64,000 bases of DNA from Schizophyllum amplum (Eukaryota; Basidiomycota; Agaricomycetes; Agaricales; Schizophyllaceae). The notes below the pieces were generated by a model. The model saw nothing but the letters and a program-made list of their open reading frames with translations, searched no databases and had not been told where the DNA came from. The DNA lies in assembly GCA_007026445.1 (NCBI GenBank), contig VDMD01000001.1:2604001-2668000 (forward strand). Direction: 5' to 3'. The translations under genes were made by a program, and so were the position numbers. Position 1 is the stretch's first letter; every line of letters begins with the position of its first letter. This document shows, piece by piece, positions 1-10,550 of the stretch.

Positions 1-443
1 CGCAATCTTGTCCATGGTCGCCAGGACATACTCTGCGTAATCGGAGGTGGTCAGCTACGTTCACAACGAGATAGTGCCACGACCACGCACCAGCCTTGTT
101 CTGCGGCTGCTCCAGGCTGTACTGGTTGGACGTCTGGTTCGCCACCGCACGGAACGACTGTCCCGGCTCAGTGGTCGCAGCAGGGATCGCCTGCTGCTGC
201 TGCGCGGACGCGGAGGAGGAAGAATGGACGAGTCGGGCGGCCTGGAAATGGTTGGCCGCTACACAAGCACATTAGCAAGCAATGTCTCGCCCCCGTCGCT
301 GGCTCTGCTCACCGCTGGTCGAAAGCCCGACTTGGGGGCGGAAGGCGGCGCGGAGGCCAGCCTGTTTTACTGCCGGACGTTCAGCAAACCGTCTTTGCCG
401 CTTTTCAAAGCGACTCGCCTGCAGCACGCACGGTAGACGCCAT
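1..443 (-). CDS. NDUFS7: NADH:ubiquinone oxidoreductase 20 kDa subunit (PSST/NDUFS7), 5' part
   Basis: This is the N-terminal part of the complex I subunit that carries iron-sulfur cluster N2, a mitochondrial inner-membrane peripheral-arm protein. Exons on the minus strand are 443-432 (MAST), 361-313, 258-91 and 32-1, so the gene continues beyond the left edge. The first ~75 residues are a Ser/Ala/Gln-rich mitochondrial presequence with an RLVHSS stretch. The last visible residues, EYVLATMDKIA, match the conserved segment that in this family precedes NWARxxSLWPMTFGLACC. That catalytic part lies outside the window, so the identification rests on the presequence type plus this short anchor. All four junctions keep frame. 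The next gene, MND1, diverges from it 178 bp away. Confidence 0.75.
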
Positions 444-620
444 GGCGGCCTCGATGAAGAACGTTGGAGCCCGATGAATTCAGCTGCCGACAATTGGCTG
501 GCGGGAATCGGAAGCTGCCGTTCCGAGCGCCGTTTTGGAAGTTTACCGGGCCGTCCGGATCAACATGACGCGGGGCATCTCCCGGTCTGCCGTCCAACTT
601 GCTGCTTGTCCTTTTCTGCC
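444..620. promoter_or_regulatory. Divergent NDUFS7/MND1 upstream region
   Basis: The 177 bp between the start codons of the minus-strand NDUFS7 and the plus-strand MND1 must hold both core promoters. I see no convincing TATA box and no other ORF. Confidence 0.4.
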
Positions 621-914
621 ATGGTCAATGTAGTCCATTAACGCGTCGAGCACCCTGTCTGACTTGCGCTTTAGGCTCCCCGAGGTCTTTCCGCAGAAGA
701 GAAGCGAGTAAAGATGCTCGAGATCTTCCATGAGACGGTACGACTCGCTACTCTGGTATATTGCGTATTGACACCTCGCGCAGAAGGATTTCTTCCAGGT
801 ATGTGACTATATGCGTGCATGCTTGACTTAAAATGATGCTGCTTGCATATGACAGCTGAAAGAGCTCGAAAAAATAGCGCCCAAGACGAAGGGCATATGT
901 CGGAAAACGGCCAT

Positions 915-1092
915 TTGAGTGAGCACGCGTGAGCACGGTAAAGCACTGGTGATCACCGGATCACGATCCCGGATAGTGATTCGTCTCATTGCGAAGGGAC
1001 CCCCAGTGATCACTGCCGTCACTAGGGATCACTGGTGATTCGGGTGAAGGCGAGTGAGCACCAGCGAGCACCAGGGATCACCAGTGATCACT
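915..1092. repeat. Left subterminal GTGATCAC/GTGAGCACC motif cluster
   Basis: About ten degenerate copies of GTGATCAC, GTGAGCAC and CACTGGTGATC lie in both orientations directly inside the left TIR. Such clusters often bind the transposase in TIR elements; here that role is inferred. Confidence 0.7.
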
Positions 1093-1875
1093 ACTTTGGC
1101 CTACCCTTGTTAAAAAAAAAATCGATGCTTTCACAGCATCGACAGACAACCAACCACAATTGACAAGAAGAAATCAATATATTACTCGCTTCTCTACTGA
1201 TGTACTCTGTAAAGGTACATGGACATGGGAGAGTGGGCTACATAGCTAATTGGGACTAGGAATGATTGAGAGTATATGTCGACCTTGCAAGGTAATTTAT
1301 AAGTCGGTGCCGGACAAGAAAATCTATGGCACGCACCTTCGAAGCCAAAGAGACGGCATACATGGCTGCCATCTACATTGTTGATCAGCAAGTGCCGCAC
1401 CGTGAACCAAGATCATACCCGCCGTGCGATGTCAACCTCCCAGTGGTCGTCATCGGACTCGCCGGCTAGAGACATGGATGATGGAGCGCGTCTCATTGCA
1501 GCGCTCGCGCTGCCTGGGCCGTCGATGGGTGTCGATGGGTGCCGAGAAGTCTCGATGGTTCGGGGTCGTGTGGGCACTGGACCAGTGGTAGACGCTGTGG
1601 ACACTATGGTCCGGACATGATGGTGGAGGACGACCTGATCTGGCAGCGCTGGGGCGCCCATATACGTCATCCGGCGGATGCCGGATTTGTCAGCCGAGTC
1701 GCCACGAATAAGTCGCGAATTTTGCGAAGTCGGCGAGCCATGTAGCGTCGGCCTCTTGGTAGACTTTTCATGTGATCCTTTGACGTACATATACCCAACA
1801 GAACATCGTAAGAATGCAAAAAGTACATGCAATGACCTACATAGGACACGACAGCTATCTTGGGCAGTGAAAGTG

Positions 1876-1984
1876 ACCACAAGTGATCCAGGGTGATCCT
1901 GGGGTGATCACTGGTGCTCACGCGTGGTCACTGGCGCGCCGCCAGTGATCACCGCCTCACGAACCGTCACCGGTGGTCACTGAT
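1876..1984. repeat. Right subterminal GTGATCAC/GTGGTCACT motif cluster
   Basis: Mirror of the left cluster: GTGACCAC, GTGATCC, GGTGATCACTGG, GTGGTCACTGG and similar units lie in both orientations directly inside the right TIR. Confidence 0.7.
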
Positions 1985-3053
1985 CTGGCCGTTTTCCGAC
2001 ATAGGTGCGTTCACCCAATCCCCTTCCGTTCAAGTTTACTCATCGTAGCAGTCTCGCAATCGGTCAAGGAGGTCGTCCAGTCGCTCGTGGATGACGGTCT
2101 GGTCCAGTCGGACAAGATCGGTTCATCGAATTGTACGTGGTACGCATAAGTCAGGTTTTAGCATGCTGACGCGTAACTGTCAGTTTTCTGGAGTTTCCCC
2201 TCTCAGCACGGCGCCATGGCATGCATATAGCGTTCCTGCCCAGGCCCAACTACTGAAAAAGTTGCAGATACAAGGCCGTCTGGCCACTGCGCAAGCGAAG
2301 CAAGCGGACGTTACGCAGCAACTGCAGGACCTGCGCGCCACCATTGAGGAAGAGCGGTCAACCAGACGCGAGACGGTTCGTCTTGCGCTTTCCGTGCAAG
2401 AATATCCTTCACGACACTGACATGTCTGCTTCTCGTTCGCGTGTCTGTTTCCTCTGAACCCCCCGCACTTGACCTCTCGCTGCACCTTTGCTCTCCTCCC
2501 GCCACTCCTCTGTTCTCCCTCTCTCCCCCTAACTACCGCGCTGCATCTGTCCTCCCGCCTCCCCTCGTTCATCGAACTCTCACCCAGGACGAGCGCCGCG
2601 CAAAACTCGCACACCTTGCTACGCTCAAGCAGCAGCAGTCATCTTTGCAGACCGAACTCAGCGCGTACGGCACCTGCGACCCCATCAAAGTGGAAGAGAC
2701 GAAGCGCGCCGTGACGCTCGCCAGGGAGGCTGCCATACGCTGGACGGGTGAGCGCTGGGCTCGCGGATCTGGCCGGGTGTGAGCTGCTAGCTGACGTACT
2801 CTGCCACGTTATTCTGCACTGCAACCTCGTCCTGCACTGCGACTTCATTCTGCACGACTGTGTCCATCTGTCTCCTTTGCGACATCCCCTTTTGCGCCGG
2901 CTACGTCGCGTCTTCAATCACTTCGACTCTCGCGTGACAATGCCAGACAACTACGCGGCGCTCGAATCCTACGTCCGCCGCCAGACTGGCGCTGAGACTT
3001 CCGATATACGCCAGCACCTCGGCGTCGACGACGAATACGAGGATATCTGCTAG

Positions 3054-3422
3054 GCATACTAGTGCAGGTTCTGGGTGTCTGTCTACCTGCTCTGCTTGCC
3101 CTCGAACTTGCTTTCTTAACTTGCCATCGGACTGGGTCTTTGTACTTGCGTGCTTTGCTATGACATGCGCTTTGCTTTCTGCTACGCCGACTCTGGTCTC
3201 CACGGTCACGATCTGCACAACGATCGATACAGTCCTGCTGGCATTGTGTTCTGGGTATCTATAAAAATGAAGCGAGATATACGGGAATGCGAATGCGGTT
3301 ATGATACACAGATGGGTACAGGAAAGTGGTATAATGATACGAAGATGTCAGTCCCAGAGAAGGCAAAGGGAGTCCCCGAGAATACGAAGGTAGAAATCCA
3401 TGCAAGTCTACGAAACTGTGTT
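3054..3422. other. Convergent 3' intergenic region, MND1/kinase
   Basis: Between two convergent genes. It holds presumed 3' UTRs, with AT-richer stretches near 3260-3370. No supportable ORF or repeat. Confidence 0.4.
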
Positions 3423-4593
3423 TTACCGCGAGCCGCCCGCAACCCAAGGATGGCGCTTCAACTCCTGTATAGTGACGCGCGTCTTTGGATTCGGATCCAA
3501 ACAGCGCCGCAGCGCATCCATTGCGCCCTGGGACATGTGCTCCCCGGGCACCTCCACCAAGCCCACCCACCCCTTCGCGGCGTCCCCAGCCGTCGCGAAT
3601 GGCGAGCTGCCCGTGAGCAGGAACGCGAGCAGCACACCGAGCGCCCACACCTCCGCCGGCGCCGCCTGGTGCGCCTCCCCGCGCAGCACCTCCGCCGCCG
3701 CATACGTCGTCGTCCCGCGAAAGTCGCTATAGTACGGCCGCGGGCCCGTCGGGTCGCACACGCTCGCGCTGCCAAAGTCGACGAGCTTGACGCGGTGCGC
3801 GCTGTCAATGAGGATGTTCTCGTCCTTGATATCGCGGTGCGCGATGCCGCGGCGGTCGAGGTAGGCGACGGCGTCGACGAGCTGGCCAAAGACGTCGCGT
3901 GCGCGGGTTTCGGGGAGGCGTTTGTGCTGGCGGGACTCGATGAATTCGAAGAGGTCGTAGGAGGCGCGGCGGTGTCGGGCTATGCTGTTGGGGTCCACGG
4001 GCCCGTCGATGGGTTGTGGTGGCCGGTGTGGCTGCTCCAAGGCAACTGCGTGCTGCCACGGCAGCCCATGCAATTCCTGTACCTGCGCTAGAGGTAAGTT
4101 ACTCCCTGGAAGAGGTATAAGATTGAAAGCTTACCAAGTAGTAGTATAGCGAGTCTTCGTAGACGTCCTTGCATTTGACGATATTCGGATGGTCGAGTCG
4201 GCAGAGCAGCATCACTTCGATGGGCACCTGCCCCATCTGCTCATGCTGCGTCCACGCTGCTGGCGGCACGCGGCTCTTGAGGATGAACTTCACAGCAACC
4301 TCCTCCCCTGTCCGCAGGCATCGTGCCGCGGTTACGAACCCGAACCCACCCATGCCGAGCTCCTGCCCAAGCTGGTACGCGGCAGTGAAGTGTCGGTTAA
4401 GTCTGTGTCCGGGTGGGAAGCGGGGGCACGTAGAATGGTCCCCCTGCGGAGGTGCTGCTGCCCGCTTGGACGGCCCAGCGACAGAGGATGGCCCCGGTGC
4501 AGAGGCGTGCATCGGAGGCATTGCCGCAAAATGGGCTTCGCGAGGGCCAGTTGGTTTGAGCGAAGTACGCGCACGCAGGACTTCGGTCGTCAT
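3423..4593 (-). CDS. Serine/threonine protein kinase
   Basis: Two exons on the minus strand (4593-4135 and 4082-3423) encode 372 aa. An ~60-residue basic/Pro-rich N-terminus precedes a kinase domain: Gly-rich loop GMGGFG, lysine in VAVKFILK, catalytic loop HRDIKDEN, magnesium-binding DFG in KLVDFGSAS, and an APE-like AAEVLRG. The activation segment is short. The C-lobe ends TRVTIQELKRHPWV, as in CAMK/PASK-like kinases, and the HRDIKDEN loop recalls PAS kinases, but no PAS domain is present. All catalytic residues are intact, so it should be active. Substrate and pathway cannot be read from sequence. The intron (4134-4083) has donor GTAAGC and keeps frame. Confidence 0.88.
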
Positions 4594-5102
4594 AGTTAGA
4601 CCGTGTGCAGCGGCTAATTGAAGAAAATGTTGAGCGCGGGGCTACAGGGGCAAGCAGAAACGGACGCGTCTCCGCACGCCGTGCCCTTATGTACGCGCCC
4701 CCAGGCAAGCGCGAATGCGGTTCCGTCCGCGGGAGACAATAGGCGCGGGTGAAATGCATGGGCGGGAAGCACACCATGTCAGTACACGCGCCGCGACTCA
4801 TTGCCTCCGCAATTGTGCCCCGCCGCAGACGCGGGAAGGAGAACAAAAGGCGCAGACAATTGGCAATTGGTCTCATCCTTTTGTTCTTCGGTCCGGAGCG
4901 GCGATTGCCTTATCGGGCATCAGACTCGACTGCTTCGCAACAGCGACACCCAAGCGACACCGCTGAAGAGCACAATAGGGCCACAATAAGAGGCGAGTAG
5001 TTGTCAGGCTGGCATACACATGGTAGAGGTGCTACATCTATGAGTCGTGTACAATAAGTACGACGCTGTCCCATAAGCGTCTCGACGACAGAGTCAGGAA
5101 AG
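4594..5102. other. Intergenic region upstream of the kinase
   Basis: Holds the kinase promoter and the 3' flank of the nucleoside hydrolase gene. No ORF with coding character and no repeat. Confidence 0.35.
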
Positions 5103-6717
5103 CTATGCATCCACTGACTCAACACCCCAGACGCGCCTCAACAGCAATTGTAGCAATGCTTTCGGCCCAGGTGTTGCCGTAATACAGACAACCTTGGGAG
5201 GATGTTCGTCCATTGCATGACGCTCCTCCGTTTCTACGAGCGCCGGTACATGATGTGCATCTTCCTCTGCCTTCTGTTTCTTTCCGTGCGCATCAGCGCG
5301 GTTCGCTCCAATTTCGTACGCGCCCTCGTCCGCTCGCCGGTCCACGACGCACATGCCACGCGTCAACTCGCCGACGCTAGACACATCATTGAGTGCTGCT
5401 CTTCCCACGTCTAGCAGGTGAACTGCTCACCGCTCGATGTCAAACGCACGCCCAGTAGCCGCCCAGCCGGGAGCTAGCACAAACCTCTCTCCGTCGGCCT
5501 GCGGCGGGTTTGCTATAGCGCACCAAACGGCCACAATATCATGCAGTTCCATCGCATCCTTGCCAAACTGCAACATAACCTCTCGCGTGCGCTCGAGGAA
5601 TGCAGACGTGAACTGCGTGACGGGCGTCTTGCCCCTATGGCTCTGAACAGTCTCAAAATCAGGGTCCACCTTCGCGCGGTATACATCGAAAGGAAGCTCG
5701 TGAGGAGTCGTGATGTCTAACGGCATGAGCAGAAAGCGGTCGAGTGGCAGACCACCGCCGGGCCTCGTGGGAACAAGTAGCTCCTTGACGGCGAATGGAT
5801 CTGCGAAGAAATTGACTGGTGAAGTATGAGGTCAATGCACCGTGGAAGTATGCAGGATTTAAGCGTACATTCCGCCACAGGGCTCGTATTCCCAGGAACG
5901 TTAAGGGCACCACCCATGCAGACGACTCGGCCAATGCGTTGGTGTACCATCTTGGGATCCTTCCTGACAATTTGCGCCAAATTCGTCAGGGGTCCGAGTG
6001 CCATGTAAGTGATGCTTCGTGCAGGACGGTCCCGGATGAAATCGAACGCGATGTCAATTCCAGACTTGTCTGTCGCCTGCAGCTGCGGGACATCGCTGAC
6101 GTCGGGTGCGACAATATCTGGGTAGCGCTGAGCGATGTCTCCTAGGCCGTCCCTGACGCTGATTAGACAAGTTCGTCACTCGATGGAGAATAGGCGGCAT
6201 ACCTTCCATGAAAGTACTGGGCGCTGTGCAGTGCGCCTTCCAATGGTCCATGACTCCCAATAGCGAGGATAGGGCGGGAATGCACAAAGTTGGGGAAACG
6301 AGTCTGATGCTCGGTGCATTGTTCGTTATGGCGCCGGATAGCTTCGTAAAGCTTCAAGATGTTTATCCTGAAAGTTTTAGCTCAGTTAAAGTCATGAACT
6401 ACAGCGTAACCTCATACCGCGACGCTTCGACATCCGTGTTACCTGGATTATGGGTCAGTAAATGACGCGGTGTCCGAGGCATCGATAACCTGCCAAACGA
6501 CAGGACGATCGCCAGTATATCAAGCTCTGGAGACGCCAGGGCTAGCAAGCTGAAGGCGCATAGTCTGTAAGCCTGAGTGGAAGTGGTGGTGAGTCGCCAC
6601 CTACAGTGCGATCACATCATCTACGCCGGGATCACTGTCGACTGGGGAGCACAGTCAGTCCCTGAGACGTCCCAATTTCCGAGCCTTACTAATCACTGGA
6701 ATCCTACCACTCTCCAT
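5103..6717 (-). CDS. Inosine/uridine-preferring nucleoside hydrolase
   Basis: Hydrolyses the N-glycosidic bond of ribonucleosides for purine/pyrimidine salvage. Eight exons (6717-6690, 6641-6605, 6549-6494, 6442-6418, 6367-6203, 6158-5869, 5815-5431, 5376-5103) give 419 aa. The diagnostic N-terminal calcium-binding motif IIDSDPGVDDVIALLLAL is present, followed by SFGNTDVEAS, the FHG-like SAQYFHGSVRDGLGDI, LGPLTNLA, the FFADPFAV region, and the C-terminal GMCVVDRR. The architecture matches the fungal subfamily with an insert between the first two strands. The 6493-6443 intron has a GC donor: using the nearby GT would put a stop in frame. No signal peptide, so probably cytosolic. It diverges from the secreted gene at 6881 across 163 bp. 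Confidence 0.9.
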
Positions 6718-6880
6718 GACGAGGTGGACAGTAAAAGAGTTCGAGAGCGATTGAAAGTCATTTGTGCAAACGAGAGATTAAGAGCGCCCAGCGTGACAAT
6801 GTAACAATGCGTCACAGACCAATCATTTAAAATATCCGGGCCGAGCCCCGATTGTTGAACTTGTTACTTCGACGACCACG
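6718..6880. promoter_or_regulatory. Short divergent promoter, nucleoside hydrolase / secreted protein
   Basis: Only 163 bp separate two divergent start codons, so regulatory sites are probably shared. I see no TATA box I would commit to. Confidence 0.4.
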
Positions 6881-8519
6881 ATGTTGAGGTACTTCTGGAC
6901 GGCTGCGGCCTTCGTATTGTCCTGGAAAATCAACAACGACGCGGGCGTCAGTCCCTCAGACTGTCTGACAGCGTCAACATTTTCTGCCCTCGCGGCCTGC
7001 TACGCCGACTTCACCGTCCCTGCGGACTTCTACGATGCCACCACGTACGCCGCAGCACAACCGACCGCGGAAGAGGCTACCGCCTTCCGCGCCGCCGTCA
7101 TGCGCATGCTCGACGTCTCTAGCGGATCCGGGAACTGCTTTGGCAGCACCTTGCCCCCAGCGCTGGAGGGCATCTACGGTGTGCATTCATTCACAGACAG
7201 CGAGAGCGGTGGGGTGTACTGCGTATTAGCGGAGACGCACGCCAAGGGTACTTACGCACGAGGCTGGGGCTTCATGGCCGTGCCAGATACGTCTTTGTCT
7301 CCCCTGGCACAAATGTCTTCCCAGACACATCAATCCCTCATGCCCTCTTCGCCTCAGCCCTCTTCGCCGTCCCTCGGCATCCACCTGTCTGCGCCCCACC
7401 CCATATTCGACGGCGACACAGATCTGCAGGCTGCAACCCTCTTTGCCAAGACTCGTTCACGCAGCCTCTTCATTGCTGGCCGCGACCGTCGCGCGTACAA
7501 AGCGCCAACGGACTGCGTCTCGCGCAAGTCGTCCGCAGTGTACTACGCGACTGATCCGGCACACAGCGTGGTGAGTGCGAGGCTCTTCACGTAAGATGCT
7601 AGACTGGGCTGCGCTAGCAGCACTCCGGGGTGCGCTAGCAGCCTCGCTGGGGACGGGTCGTGACTGGCTGCCGAGCAAGGCAGCCGTGTGCCCCATATTC
7701 GTTGAGGTGTTCGCTGGTGTTCGGCTTGCTGGCTCCTCCCTAATTCCATTGGACCCATCGTTCATAACTTGGTCCTGGATCCCCATCGTCAGCTGGCCTA
7801 CCTGCTGGAACCCGTCTGCCTCCACACCCGCCTTCTCCCCTCGATGCGAATCCTGCCTCGTGTCCTTCAACAGCCTAATTATTCAAACATACGCATTGAT
7901 ACACACTCATTTCCGTCTACCAGACAGAGCCCTTCCACCTCGCTCAGGTGGCTATCAAGGACTGGCAAGACGCGCACGGTGGTTGCCCGCACGCGACGTG
8001 CGCATACATCCAACTGCACGGCAAGGCCAGCACATCTTGCTCCCAAGACACTGCGTTCATCTCGAGCGGACTAGGTGAGTACCTTCCTCCCACTACACCA
8101 GCACGACTCTTGTAGCACCGCCCTTTTTTATGTGCTCTGTGTTCCTCGATCTCGTCTTTCGTCTGACATCTCACTCACAACCTTCACCAGGCCGCGACGA
8201 CGACGCCCTCAACTGGTACTCCGATTACAGCCGGAACCTCCCCGCGCGGCGCCTCCAGGCCACGCTCGCGGACGCCTTCCCCAGCTGGAACGTGTCCCTC
8301 CCGACGGACTCGGGCTGCACCCTCCTGGCCACAAAGACCGTGTTCGGGCGGTACGTCAACGGCGTTCCCGCGTGGGCGCTGTGCGATACGGACGCCACTG
8401 TCAATGGCGCAACGGGCGAGTTCATACACGTCGAGCAGGCTATCGAGTCAAGGCGGGAAGACGCATACGAGATGTGGGGGACCGCGCTGAGAGAGACGTT
8501 CGCGGGTCCGGGCGTGTAG
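6881..8519 (+). CDS. Secreted protein of unknown function
   Basis: Three exons (6881-7570, 7924-8074, 8191-8519) give 389 aa. The N-terminus MLRYFWTAAAFVLSW is hydrophobic and looks like a signal peptide, and cysteines are frequent. Conserved-looking blocks are HPIFDGDTDLQAATLF, SRSLFIAGRDRRA, IKDWQDAHGGCPHATCAYIQ followed by LHGK, a GCTLLATKTVFGRYVNGVP block, and GEFIHVEQAIESR near the end. His, Asp, Arg and Cys in these blocks suggest a hydrolase-like fold, but I do not recognise the family with certainty and give no function. The first intron (7571-7923) is 353 nt, unusually long here; the second is ordinary. Spliced length divides by three and the stop is at 8517. Confidence 0.75.
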
Positions 8520-8791
8520 CGAAGGTGAGGGATACGCAGAATGGACTGCACTTGAAGGACTTGTGGACTCGCCTGTATTAACTCGTATTACAACTGAACA
8601 TGCGGAGTCGGACTTTCTTAGACTTTTTTCAATCATCGATGTAACACAACATACAGGTGGCAGACATTGACAGCAACAACTCTATGGAATTAAATACAGT
8701 CCAAGACAGAGTCTCTGTCCAAGTCCGTAGCATAGCGCAGACGTCGCTCGTTCATGCTCCTGCCACCCCACCGAGCACAGACGTGAGAGCC

Positions 8792-9532
8792 TCAGAACCC
8801 GCCGAGACACTCCTCGCTCGGCGTCATGTCGAAGCTCGTGTTCCCGAGCTTGTTCTTCAGACGCGCGAGCTTATTGCGGTTTGGCATAGTACAGCACAGC
8901 GTCGGCGAATACGAGACCACAGTCTCGACATCCTCGTCGTCGTCTTCATCATAATCTATACCGGTGATGTCGATATGGAGAGATGGACGCGATGAAGCGG
9001 AAACCTTGCGACTCCGCCGATGACGCGTCGGGCGGGCGGGAATGGCCTGCGACTCAGCTGGCGCCTCTGTAGATTTGGGTTGCGTGGGATGCGGCAGGAA
9101 GGCCAGCGCGGCGGCAAGGTCGAGGCTGAGCGGGGCGCGCGCTTCAACCGCGTGTTGGAATTCGGGCGGACTGCACAGTCCATCGCTCTCCTCGGATTCG
9201 GAAGTGGTCATGTCCGGAATGAGCGAGGGCAGATGTGACGGATATGATGCAGTTAGAGCGGATGGATGCATGTCGCCTGCCTCGGAGTAGCGCTTGGATG
9301 CTGGTGTGGGTGTGGGCGGGGCATCGTCGTCTGTGTACGTGCGGCCACCACGTTCGGGTAGGGCGCAAGTGTTGGCGGAGACGACGATTGGGGTGCGGTC
9401 GTACTCGGAAGGCGGGTGGGTAGAGAAGATGCGGGATAGGGAGGGCGTCGGGGGGAAGTGCACGCCACGCGCAGCCTCTGGCGGGGCCGCGGACGGATCC
9501 TTGAGGATCGGCCGGGGCGTGTCCGGGGCCAT
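8792..9532 (-). CDS. Basidiomycete low-complexity protein, unknown function
   Basis: A single uninterrupted 246-aa frame starting at ATG 9532. It is Pro/Ser/Thr-rich. Recognisable short blocks are PRPILKDPS, VHFPPTPSLSRIFSTH, YDRTPIVVSANTCALPERG, and the basic C-terminal segment NRNKLARLKNKLGN. The HFPPTPSLSR...YDRTPIVV arrangement recurs in uncharacterised fungal proteins, as I recall. No signal peptide or membrane span. A middle acidic run (DYDEDDDEDVE) and the basic tail suggest an intracellular, mostly disordered regulator, but no function is assigned. Confidence 0.7.
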   Translation of the reverse strand: MAPDTPRPILKDPSAAPPEAARGVHFPPTPSLSRIFSTHPPSEYDRTPIVVSANTCALPERGGRTYTDDDAPPTPTPASKRYSEAGDMHPSALTASYPSHLPSLIPDMTTSESEESDGLCSPPEFQHAVEARAPLSLDLAAALAFLPHPTQPKSTEAPAESQAIPARPTRHRRSRKVSASSRPSLHIDITGIDYDEDDDEDVETVVSYSPTLCCTMPNRNKLARLKNKLGNTSFDMTPSEECLGGF

Positions 9533-10550
9533 TGTGCGCGATTAAAATTTGGATAGGGTATAGGGGTGGAGAGGTGTAGAGGGGTGTTCGGGTATGACTC
9601 TGGTCTGGGTAGGAGACGTCCCCGCGCGAGGAGCGGCGAGAACGACGAAAGCGTCGATGCACACGATGCGGTGGTGGTCGGGGGCGAAGGGAAAGTGTTA
9701 CAAGTCCGGCATGGTCGAAGTATAAGGGCAAGCAGCGGATCGACGATGTCAACACGCGTAAGCATCTCGACGCGCCACATCCAAATTTGGCGATCGCCCC
9801 TGAGCAGCTCATGATGTCAACGTACGTACTCGGCTTCTCGGGCCGAGAAGCACATCCTCAAGGTTCTACCCGATTCGGCATCATGCCCGATGGTCGTGAC
9901 TTGAAGTTGAACAACGAACAAGCACTTGCAATGCCACTCGCCTGCGCCCCCATCGGCCCGTCCGACTCTCTTCGGACTTGCATTTCTCTCTCGCACGCCT
10001 TTCCGGCCGCTAGTGGAGCGGCCAGCAGCCTGACACGCCAGCGGAAGCGTGGAGGCATGCCGTCAGCGCTACAACACCAAGTCGCATTCGGCGTGTATTC
10101 GGGGCGACTATAGAAGTAACAGTGGTCCACTTGGATTGAGGCCTCCGCACGTCAGCTTCGACGCATGAACACGCCAGCGCTTCCCTTCACTTCGCTTGAC
10201 AAGCCGAGTGCGGGCCGTCGCGTCACATCTGAGCTGATCATGAGGCTGTTCCATGATTTGTTCAGTCGTCGTGATAGGGTCTGCATTCCGAAGCCCTCCC
10301 GTCGATGCTAACAGCGCCCTTCAAGACTCTAGGCAACTGCTTGTCTAGGTCTCCCTCTACCAGCCATGGGTTCGATTGACAGCTGCAAATGCACTGTGTT
10401 AAGGTGAGCGAAAAGCAGACGTTTGGCCTAACTTCGAGGCCCCATGGCTTTGTATTCCTCAACAACAGCTCTCGGGGCATCGGATAAACGTCGCGCTCTT
10501 CACTATGTTCTTCTCGCACACCAGACATTCAGGTGCCTGTCGCTACGCGA
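9533..10550. other. Intergenic region upstream of the mannanase gene
   Basis: About 1 kb between a minus-strand gene and the GH5 promoter. Short frames exist on both strands but none shows homology or codon structure. Probably promoter DNA for both neighbours. Confidence 0.35.

Larger units (their letters stand above)
898..2001. mobile_element. Non-autonomous TIR element (MITE-like), TA target duplication, inside MND1
   Basis: The element is 1,104 bp. Its 16-bp ends are perfect inverted repeats: TGTCGGAAAACGGCCA at 898-913 and its complement at 1986-2001. It is flanked by TA at 896-897 and 2002-2003. Removing the element plus one TA restores the MND1 exon and its GTGCGT donor exactly, which fixes the boundaries. 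Both subterminal regions are packed with GTGATCAC, GTGAGCACC and related motifs. The interior holds a 155-codon minus-strand open frame (1880-1413) with no domain I recognise and no DDE-like pattern, so the element is probably mobilised in trans. TA duplication is usual for Tc1/mariner-type transposases; that assignment is an inference. Confidence 0.9.
621..3053 (+). pseudogene. MND1: MND1 meiotic recombination factor, interrupted by a TIR element
   Basis: Mnd1 pairs with Hop2 and stimulates Dmc1/Rad51 strand exchange in meiosis. Exons: 621-623 (ATG alone), 675-737, 784-798 (KDFFQ), 856-897 plus base 2004, 2049-2132, 2184-2218, 2244-2375, 2588-2747 and 2947-3053. The pieces read PRGLSAEEKRVKMLEIFHET, LKELEKIAPKTKGI, SVKEVVQSLVDDGLVQSDKI, a long coiled coil, and a C-terminus ending YEDIC. 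The winged-helix, coiled-coil and C-terminal order is typical of the family. A 1,104-bp element sits inside codon context KGI at 897/898 and brings an in-frame TGA within 7 codons. Exon 2184-2218 also does not join the next coding block in frame by a normal intron: either a 25-nt GC-AG intron (2219-2243) or a frameshift. Two introns are about 200 nt, long for this genome. Confidence 0.88.

Noticed and set aside
1413..1880. 155-codon minus-strand frame inside the first TIR element as a transposase
   Set aside because: No DDE/D pattern, zinc finger or helix-turn-helix visible; composition looks non-coding, so kept only as an open frame.
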